From contig JAOZSG010000028.1 of assembly GCA_029939785.1 (NCBI GenBank), positions 1-5,016 of the forward strand: 5,016 nt of DNA. Direction: 5' to 3'. The stretch comes from Fidelibacterota bacterium. GTDB taxonomy: Bacteria > Fidelibacterota > UBA2242 > JAFGTP01. Position numbers and translations under genes: made by a program. Below are positions 1 to 5,016 of this stretch, in pieces (the stretch's first letter is position 1; the number at the start of each line of letters is the position of its first letter). A model generated the notes under the pieces. It did not search any database. It was not told the DNA's origin and saw only the letters and a program-made list of their open reading frames with translations.

Positions 1-80
1 GGTGCAATTTCTTGTGATTTACAAATTCCAGTGTTTATTAAAAACATTAAAACCGAAATAATCAATGTGATTGTTTTCAT
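1..80 (-). CDS. Start of an exported protein (signal peptide only, runs off left edge)
   Basis: An open frame begins at an ATG at 80-78 and stays open to the window edge, giving 26 complete codons. The translation starts MKTITLIISVLMFLINTG and continues ICKSQEIA. This is a classic Sec signal peptide: one basic residue after the start, a hydrophobic core of about 15 residues, then a polar stretch. Signal peptidase I cleavage could fall near the SQ pair at residues 22-23. The cysteine at residue 20 follows Gly-Ile, which is a poor lipobox, so a lipoprotein is less likely. A purine-rich ribosome binding site (AAGGAAAGAG, complement of 89-98) precedes the ATG by about 8 bases. It lies 91 bases after the esterase gene on the same strand, so it is probably the next gene of the same locus. 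No mature domain is visible, so no function can be assigned; another carbohydrate-active enzyme is a guess from context only. Confidence 0.7.
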   Translation of the reverse strand, partial: MKTITLIISVLMFLINTGICKSQEIA

Positions 81-171
81 TCTAAAAACTCTTTCCTTTT
101 TATAATAGTTCATCAAGTTCATATTAACACGCACTTTTGCCAATTTCTTGTGTAAAAACATTAGCATAAGA

Positions 172-1137
172 TCATTTCATATAATGATTAATAAATTCTA
201 ATGCATAATTATATGCAGCATCAATAGTTTTTGGGTCACCATCTCTTAAACAATGTTCAGCTCCAGGCACAGTTATTAATTCATATTTAACATTGTGTTC
301 TTTAAATTCTTTTGCCATCATCACTGATTGTTCATATGGCACATCAGTATCATTTGTACCATGGATAAGAATAGTTGGTGGATAATCAGGTGTTACGTTT
401 TTTACAGGCATATAGGGAAAAAACTTTTCTGCTTCAGTATTAGGGTCCCAGCCAGAAACAACTTTCGGCCAAATCCCATGTTTACGGCAATATCGATAAA
501 AAGAAGGTCTGTCACCTTTTCCTGCTGAATTTGAGATTGGAGGACCATTGACAAGTTGCCACGCCTCCTGTTCACTAATATTGCTGGAATGATGTTTGCT
601 GGGTGTGCTATACCAATCACCAATTAGATCACCATATCCCCAAAGTACAACCAACACTGTTGGTTTGGGTTTTACCCGAAAACCTGATGTTAAAGTGAGA
701 TACCCGCCTGCTGAATCTCCAATAACTGCAATTTTACTAGTATCAACCTCGAGTAACTCTTCCCCATATTCACGAATCCAGACAAATACATCTTCAAGGT
801 CTTCAATAATATCCGGAAGTTTTGTTTCTGGTGCTAAACGATAATCAATATTGACTATTGCATAACCGGCTTTTAGAAATCTGTCGTATGTCTCCATGCC
901 CATCTCTCTTATTCCCATAATCAGGGCCCCGCCATGAATCCTTACAAGTACAGGCCTGATAACATTATCATTAAATCGATGAACATCAACTTTTATTTCC
1001 AAATCTCCAACCCGTTTGTAAGTGTAGGTTTTAATCGAAATTTCTTTCTTATCTGCAAAAAGCTGTGATACAAATGGTGATAAAATAGCTGTGCTACCCG
1101 AAAATTTAAGAAATTTTCGTCGTGATAAATTTTTCAA
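172..1137 (-). CDS. Tat-exported alpha/beta-hydrolase esterase (HSL-like)
   Basis: This 321-residue protein is a serine esterase of the alpha/beta-hydrolase fold, expected to hydrolyse ester bonds such as acetyl or other acyl groups on a glycan. An N-terminal twin-arginine signal (SRRKFLKFSGS, residues 5-15) with a hydrophobic stretch to about residue 27 points to Tat export; cleavage may fall after Ala28. The oxyanion motif is HGGA (68-71). A DYRLAPE motif (98-104) is typical of the hormone-sensitive-lipase-like and BD-FAE-like branch. The nucleophile is Ser142 in GDSAGG (140-145). The likely catalytic acid is Asp263 in HGTND, and the likely catalytic His is His295 in GAEH. All triad positions are therefore present. 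Residues about 170-240 form a Trp- and Tyr-rich insertion that probably shapes the substrate pocket. The start is TTG, chosen because a strong Shine-Dalgarno sits just upstream and because the Tat signal requires it. The gene follows the sulfatase by 13 bases, suggesting cotranslation. The acyl substrate is unknown; a peptidase or lipase role is less likely. Confidence 0.88.
   Translation of the reverse strand: MKNLSRRKFLKFSGSTAILSPFVSQLFADKKEISIKTYTYKRVGDLEIKVDVHRFNDNVIRPVLVRIHGGALIMGIREMGMETYDRFLKAGYAIVNIDYRLAPETKLPDIIEDLEDVFVWIREYGEELLEVDTSKIAVIGDSAGGYLTLTSGFRVKPKPTVLVVLWGYGDLIGDWYSTPSKHHSSNISEQEAWQLVNGPPISNSAGKGDRPSFYRYCRKHGIWPKVVSGWDPNTEAEKFFPYMPVKNVTPDYPPTILIHGTNDTDVPYEQSVMMAKEFKEHNVKYELITVPGAEHCLRDGDPKTIDAAYNYALEFINHYMK
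1099..1119. repeat. Perfect 9-base inverted repeat within the esterase signal-peptide codons
   Basis: The plus strand reads CGAAAATTT, then AAG, then AAATTTTCG, which is a perfect 9-base inverted repeat with a 3-base loop. It covers codons 7-13 of the esterase and encodes the duplicated Lys-Phe pairs of the Tat signal (RKFLKFS). AAA-TTT is self-complementary, so the repeat may be a by-product of coding Lys-Phe twice. A hairpin this close to the start codon could still influence translation of the mRNA. Confidence 0.45.
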
Positions 1138-1142
1138 TTTAT

Positions 1143-1150
1143 TCTCCTTT
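1143..1150 (-). promoter_or_regulatory. Strong Shine-Dalgarno of the esterase gene, supports a TTG start
   Basis: The minus strand reads AAAGGAGA here, directly after the sulfatase TAG stop at 1153-1151. Six bases separate AGGAG from the TTG at 1137-1135. No in-frame ATG comes before residue 74 of the esterase, and starting there would remove the Tat signal and the oxyanion HGG motif. The site therefore fixes the TTG start and suggests translational coupling to the sulfatase. Confidence 0.85.
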
Positions 1151-2884
1151 CTAATTTTGAGGTGGATAATCTAATTTGCGATTCCACCACCATATAAAAT
1201 CACTTCCTCTACTTTTAACTTTTTGAGTTGCTTTAATATATTCAGGAAGTGTAGCATAATCTGTATCACTTAAATCAAATGGATAGTCAAATTTATTTAA
1301 ATACTTCTGCAACTCTTCTTGTAAAAGATTAAACTGTTCTGAATATTTTGGATTATTTGCCAGATTAAGCTGTTCGTAAGGATCATTTTTGAGATCATAA
1401 AGCTGATCGGCATCGAAATAACCAGGATAATATTCCTGACTGATATATGCATGTGCAAAAACTTCACTACCTAAATGTGTGATAACATCATGTTTTCCGG
1501 TAATCAGATCGTTAATAACATTTTTAGGAAATCGCATTGAAATTAGTTTGAAGTCACCATTACTTACTGCTCGTGTATAACCTTCTTCAAAATACAAGAA
1601 TTTTCTGCTAATATTTTTTTTGCTTTTTAATATTGGAGCAAAACTAAAACCATCAATCTGTGCATCATTTTCTAATTTTACATTGCCAATTTCTGCAAAT
1701 GTTGGCAGGAAATCGACAAAACTTATTAGATCTGAACAAGTGCTGCCTGACTTTACTTTCTCTGGCCATTTTAGTAGAAAAGGTACATGTACACCCTTAT
1801 TATAGACTGTAGATTTTGCAGGTTCTGTATTATGATCTGCTGTTAATATTACAATAGTATTATCAGTTAAGTTTAAGTCCTCCAACTTTTTCATCAATGC
1901 ACCTATCTGGTCATCCATATATAAAATCCCGGCATTGTAATGATTTATATGATCTTCTACTTTTTCGCCATGTTTTATGTTTAAACTATCCAGTCTTTTC
2001 AAAATAGTCTTGCGGGAAGGATGATATTTGAAAGGATCTTTCATACGACCCTCAGGTGTAAATCGAGCATCCTCAAATACATTCTCATAAAGATGGGGTC
2101 CATGAAGTGTTGTTGTATTAAAATTAAGAAAAAATGGTTTATCTTTAGGAATGGATTCCAAAAACTCAACGCCTCCTTTTGTTATCCATTCAAGATTATG
2201 TTTTCGAACAGCTTTTACAGGTAATTCTTCCGAGTTTTCCCATAATGCAGATCCAACAAAATCAGCACCGGTAAGTCTTTGGATTTCTTTTGAAATTAAT
2301 TTTTGATAATTTGACAAAAGTCTATCGGCTTCATTACTGTCCGGATCGATATCTTCCTGAATTTTCACAAAGCCATGCTTTTCAGATTTGTCAAACTCTA
2401 AACCGCCAATATGAAATTTGCCAACAAACCCTGTATAATAACCACCTTTACTTAATACTTTATGCAAAGTAAGATTGTTTTCAGTAATATGTGTATTCCA
2501 TTTGATATTATAAGGACTGCTCTTGGGATTTTCAGAAGTAAATTCATCATGTTCTGATCTTCCCGGGAATTGCCCTGTCATAATACTATATCTACTAGGT
2601 GTACATGCTGCTGAAACGGCATAAGCATTTGTAAACATCATACCTTGTTTGGCTAGTTTATCAATATTAGGAGTTGGAACACTACCTCCATAATTACTCC
2701 AATTCTTAAAACCATCATAACAACTCCAATGCTCAAATCCAACATCATCAGTCATAATCAGGACGATATTTGGCTTTTGCTTATTAGTACAGGATGAAAA
2801 CATGCCGGATGTTAAAGCAATTGCGGCTGATCCGGCACTTAATTTTGCTATAAAGTCGCGACGATTAATTTTATTATTAGGCAT
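1151..2884 (-). CDS. Formylglycine-dependent sulfatase (S1 type), Tat-exported probable lipoprotein
   Basis: This 577-residue protein is a type I sulfatase that hydrolyses sulfate esters, most likely on a polysaccharide or its oligosaccharides. A twin-arginine motif (NRRDFIAKL, residues 7-15) is followed by a hydrophobic stretch and FSSC at 29-32, so Cys32 may be lipid-modified and anchor the enzyme in a membrane. The sulfatase domain opens with PNIVLIMTDD (38-47), whose Asp46-Asp47 are expected calcium ligands. The signature CTPSRYSIMTG (94-104) contains Cys94, the residue converted to formylglycine. Further family positions are GKFHIG (155-160, Lys156 and His158), the HGPH region (261-264), and TADHN (348-352) with Asp350 and His351 or Asn352 as metal-site residues. 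The later GVHVPFLLKWP block (364-374) matches the family's GxRVP region, but His366 stands where Arg is usual. The C-terminal subdomain has the common LYDLKNDPYEQLNL pattern (495-508). Length is normal for the family. An AAAGGAAA ribosome site precedes the ATG. A Cys-type formylglycine site needs a separate maturase, which is not in the window. The substrate subfamily cannot be told by eye. Confidence 0.93.
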   Translation of the reverse strand: MPNNKINRRDFIAKLSAGSAAIALTSGMFSSCTNKQKPNIVLIMTDDVGFEHWSCYDGFKNWSNYGGSVPTPNIDKLAKQGMMFTNAYAVSAACTPSRYSIMTGQFPGRSEHDEFTSENPKSSPYNIKWNTHITENNLTLHKVLSKGGYYTGFVGKFHIGGLEFDKSEKHGFVKIQEDIDPDSNEADRLLSNYQKLISKEIQRLTGADFVGSALWENSEELPVKAVRKHNLEWITKGGVEFLESIPKDKPFFLNFNTTTLHGPHLYENVFEDARFTPEGRMKDPFKYHPSRKTILKRLDSLNIKHGEKVEDHINHYNAGILYMDDQIGALMKKLEDLNLTDNTIVILTADHNTEPAKSTVYNKGVHVPFLLKWPEKVKSGSTCSDLISFVDFLPTFAEIGNVKLENDAQIDGFSFAPILKSKKNISRKFLYFEEGYTRAVSNGDFKLISMRFPKNVINDLITGKHDVITHLGSEVFAHAYISQEYYPGYFDADQLYDLKNDPYEQLNLANNPKYSEQFNLLQEELQKYLNKFDYPFDLSDTDYATLPEYIKATQKVKSRGSDFIWWWNRKLDYPPQN

Positions 2885-2965
2885 TATTCAATTTTCCTTT
2901 CAAATTTGTATTATTAAATGATAGATGAGAATCCATATTTATGTAGTTTCTAATAATAAAAATCA

Positions 2966-4033
2966 TCAGTATGATCCAAGTTTTTTTGCTAAATTGACTA
3001 TTTGTCTGAAATCCTCGAGACTAACACTTGAAGGAACAGAATGATCTGAAGAGAAAATATAACCGCCATTTTGTTTCATTACCGGAACAACACGTTCCAT
3101 CTCAGCCCGAATTTGATCCGGGTGATCCCATAATACAGCATTTATACCACCATGCAAAACAAGTTCATTTCCATAGTCCTTTTTAATTTGCACCGGATTC
3201 ATTCCAGCCTTTACCTCCAGCGGATTTAAAGCATCAAGACCAATATCTATTAGTTCCGGTATAAACGGATTAACGTCACCGCATGAATGCAGGTGGGCTT
3301 TTATTCCCTTTGCGTGTGCCCATTCAATAGCACGTTTATGAAACGGCTTAATCAAATTCCGATACATATCTAATGAAAAGAATTGCATTCCTTTATACCC
3401 CATATCATCAGGCCATCCAATACAGTCGAAGTGATATCCGGCATCCCATATTTGATCTAGAAGTGCAAGACCCAGATCCAACTCTTTTTCGAACATTTCT
3501 TTGCACCATTCTGGATCCATAGTGAGAGCAATAAGAAATGTTTCTGTACCAACAATCCAGGAATGGGTTACATCAAACCCAAACCAAAGACCAGCATTAA
3601 TCCAACTGCCATTTTTAAACCATTTTGAATAATTTTCTTTTAGATGCTTCCAATTTATTCTATCCTTTGCAGGGGCCATCCGGTCTTTTATTTTATTCCA
3701 ACTTTCCCGATCTTTGATTGTAAAGTCCAGAAATTCAGGAGTTGATGTGATATGTTTCCAATTCTTTAATGTTGCACCCCAGGAGGTTGTATAAATTGAA
3801 TATTCATCTGTTTCTTCAATTATTTTCTCCGGAAAACGAGGTGAATTATCAGCGTCTATCTGTGCAACATGGTCAAGTCCAAAAAACTCTACATAGTCCG
3901 AACTCTTAGGCATTCCTTCATTATGCCATCGTTCAATGGTTGAATCCCAGGGATCATCAATAATTGGAATACGATCTGCATCACGATGCTCGTACATTCT
4001 GGTAAAACGTTCTTTCGATGTTAATTTTTCCAT
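2966..4033 (-). CDS. Uroporphyrinogen decarboxylase-superfamily protein (URO-D/MtaA-like), role unknown
   Basis: This 355-residue protein belongs to the URO-D fold superfamily, which includes HemE and the corrinoid methyltransferases MtaA and CmuA. It opens with the family-like SKERFTRMYEHRDADRIPI (6-24) and has the strand-loop motif HLHSCGD (247-253), followed by GLDALNPLE (265-273), a GG-rich stretch and FSSDHSVP (327-334). It lacks the HemE N-terminal substrate motif (PVWxMRQAGRY), so haem synthesis is unlikely. His249 and Cys251 correspond to the His-x-Cys zinc ligands of MtaA-type methyltransferases. The third ligand, usually a later Cys, is not evident; Asp330-His331 sit in roughly that region and might substitute. 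There is no signal peptide, so the protein is cytoplasmic. It lies 73 bases after the GH30 gene and 81 bases before the sulfatase. An AGGA site 8 bases upstream supports the ATG at 4033. By inference it may move a methyl group or act on an imported sugar-derived product, but no corrinoid-binding partner is visible. Family placement is firm; the function is not. Confidence 0.85.
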   Translation of the reverse strand: MEKLTSKERFTRMYEHRDADRIPIIDDPWDSTIERWHNEGMPKSSDYVEFFGLDHVAQIDADNSPRFPEKIIEETDEYSIYTTSWGATLKNWKHITSTPEFLDFTIKDRESWNKIKDRMAPAKDRINWKHLKENYSKWFKNGSWINAGLWFGFDVTHSWIVGTETFLIALTMDPEWCKEMFEKELDLGLALLDQIWDAGYHFDCIGWPDDMGYKGMQFFSLDMYRNLIKPFHKRAIEWAHAKGIKAHLHSCGDVNPFIPELIDIGLDALNPLEVKAGMNPVQIKKDYGNELVLHGGINAVLWDHPDQIRAEMERVVPVMKQNGGYIFSSDHSVPSSVSLEDFRQIVNLAKKLGSY

Positions 4034-4106
4034 TTATTCTATCCTGTCTAAATTTTTTCATTCATTTTTTTTATTAAACTTTTAACAATACCTTATTCAT
4101 TCAGCA

Positions 4107-5016
4107 TTATTTTAATAAAAGCATTTTCTTAACTGTTGTAAAATGTTCTGTTTTTAATCTGTAAAAATAGACACCTGAGGCAAAATTACTGGCATTAAAA
4201 GTATATTGATACAAACCGGCATTCTGTGTAGTTTTCACAAGTGTTTGAACTTTTTGACCTAGAATATTGTATATCTTTATCTCAACTTTTGACATTTTGC
4301 CTAATGAATATTGAATCGTTGTTGTTGGATTGAACGGATTAGGATAATTTTGATATAGTTTAAATCCCTGTGGTACTGGTGGTTCTTCTATATTGGTAAC
4401 TAAACTGTCATAATTACCAATTAGGGTTGTAACACTTTTTGCAGGAAGTGCAATAGGACTCCCAGATAATTCATTACTAACAAACTCAAAATTCATATTT
4501 TCAGCTGATGTATAAATATCATATCCATCATTAATTGTAGCTCCTGAAACAGTAACACTTTTTGGCATTGCACTTTTATTAATGATTACTGTGGAAACTG
4601 TTTTATCTGTTTCATGAATAAAAGATGATACCATTATATCATTATCATCCGAAACTGTTCTGATTCTGACCGCACCGGGACGAATATACTTGAAATAATT
4701 TTTGGATGTGTAAAAATGAGATGTTGGAATTCCTTTATCGATCAACATACCCTCAAGTTTCATCTGTGTCCATAAACTGATATTACCATATACAATAGAA
4801 CCATGAATTCCTATGGCAAGTGTAAGTGCACTATTCCATCCGGTATATTGGGGTGAAGATTCGGACATCCACAATTCCTTAGGATGGTTACATTGTTGAG
4901 ATACTTTCCAAATATCTTTCCATCCATCAAAAGTAGGATTTGCCTCACCAATACCATCAGTATCATAATTATGGGTTGCAATTATATCGGTATATTTATC
5001 CGCCTGAGAATTATTT
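4107..5016 (-). CDS. GH30-type glycoside hydrolase with T9SS sorting domain (5' end missing)
   Basis: The frame is open from the window edge (first full codon at 5015-5013) to a TAA at 4109-4107, giving 302 visible residues. The TTG at 4874-4872 is an internal Leu, not a start: 47 in-frame codons precede it without a stop, and they include the GH30-like strand IIATHNYDTD (residues 11-20). ELWMSES (47-53) matches the GH30 nucleophile strand, making Glu52 the likely catalytic nucleophile; the acid/base Glu lies off the window. FKYIRPGAVRI (108-118), STVIINKS (141-148) and LPAKSVTTL (190-198) match the C-terminal part and side beta-domain of GH30 enzymes. A short linker containing EEPPVP (210-215) leads to a T9SS type A sorting domain from about 217 to 302 (YPNPFNPTTTI at 224-234, GQKV, SGVYFYRL, and final KKMLLLK). 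The enzyme is thus exported by type IX secretion and released or attached at the cell surface. As I recall it, GH30_8 glucuronoxylanases carry a WWYIRRSYG motif; here the matching stretch is SLWTQMKLEG, so another subfamily and substrate are likely. Confidence 0.83.
   Translation of the reverse strand, partial: NNSQADKYTDIIATHNYDTDGIGEANPTFDGWKDIWKVSQQCNHPKELWMSESSPQYTGWNSALTLAIGIHGSIVYGNISLWTQMKLEGMLIDKGIPTSHFYTSKNYFKYIRPGAVRIRTVSDDNDIMVSSFIHETDKTVSTVIINKSAMPKSVTVSGATINDGYDIYTSAENMNFEFVSNELSGSPIALPAKSVTTLIGNYDSLVTNIEEPPVPQGFKLYQNYPNPFNPTTTIQYSLGKMSKVEIKIYNILGQKVQTLVKTTQNAGLYQYTFNASNFASGVYFYRLKTEHFTTVKKMLLLK

Noticed and set aside
81..171. Promoter or hairpin in the spacer before the left-edge gene
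   Set aside because: A TATTAT element and loose ACAC/GTGT pairing are present, but no matching upstream element at proper spacing and no stable stem were found.
402..623. Minus-strand open frame overlapping the esterase in another frame
   Set aside because: The esterase frame here carries conserved fold sequence and leads into the catalytic Asp and His, so this is a shadow frame.
649..665. Inverted repeat AACCAAC-ACT-GTTGGTT
   Set aside because: It is a 7-base stem in the middle of the esterase coding sequence, with no link to a start, stop or T-run; chance is sufficient explanation.
596..844. Plus-strand open frame of 82 codons opposite the esterase
   Set aside because: It lies wholly within a well-supported esterase gene on the other strand, with low-complexity Ser- and Thr-rich translation and no recognisable domain. 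The other plus-strand frames (328-528, 1620-1805, 2021-2224, 2290-2472) fail for the same reason.
2945..2975. Possible terminator after the URO-D-like gene: ATCAT-ACTG-ATGAT followed by TTTTATTATT on the minus strand
   Set aside because: The stem is only 5 AT-rich pairs and overlaps the stop codon. It is too weak to call a terminator in such AT-rich DNA.
2966..4033. Calling the URO-D-like gene hemE
   Set aside because: The HemE N-terminal substrate-binding motif is missing and the HSCGD motif points to the broader URO-D/methyltransferase group; the gene also sits away from any haem genes.
4034..4106. T-rich run in the spacer between the GH30 and URO-D-like genes as a terminator or promoter
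   Set aside because: No stem precedes the homopolymer run, and no Bacteroidota-type (TTTG then TAnnTTTG) or sigma70-type promoter pair could be placed. Only the AGGA ribosome site is supported.

Overview
The window is AT-rich bacterial DNA carrying five genes, all on the minus strand, so transcription runs from the right edge (5016) to the left edge (1). In order of transcription they are: the C-terminal part of a secreted GH30-type glycoside hydrolase with a type IX secretion (T9SS) sorting domain; a cytoplasmic uroporphyrinogen-decarboxylase-superfamily protein (URO-D/MtaA-like, not HemE); a Tat-exported, probably lipid-anchored formylglycine sulfatase; a Tat-exported alpha/beta-hydrolase esterase; and the first 26 codons of another exported protein that runs off the left edge.

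The organism is most likely from the FCB group (Bacteroidota, Ignavibacteria, Calditrichota or relatives). The best evidence is the C-terminal module of the first gene, which begins with YPNPFNPTTTI and ends in a short basic and hydrophobic tail, as T9SS type A sorting domains do. Low GC, A-rich ribosome binding sites and a Bacteroidota-style lipobox (FSSC) fit this. The sequence alone does not fix the phylum or genus.

Layout: 4107-5016 GH30 (5' end missing); 4034-4106 short AT-rich spacer; 2966-4033 URO-D-like protein; 2885-2965 spacer; 1151-2884 sulfatase; 1138-1150 a 13-base junction holding a strong Shine-Dalgarno; 172-1137 esterase with a TTG start; 81-171 spacer; 1-80 start of a signal-peptide protein. 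No spacer exceeds 91 bases, and none holds a convincing terminator or promoter, so the block reads as one operon or part of one.

Taken together, this looks like a piece of a polysaccharide-utilisation locus for a sulfated and probably acylated glycan. The GH30 would cut glycosidic bonds outside the cell or on its surface, the sulfatase would remove sulfate esters, and the esterase would remove acyl groups. The cytoplasmic URO-D-like protein is the piece with no clear role. No SusC/SusD pair, transporter or regulator lies in the window, and the substrate cannot be named from this sequence. I found no RNA gene, CRISPR array, insertion sequence or clearly novel defence system.
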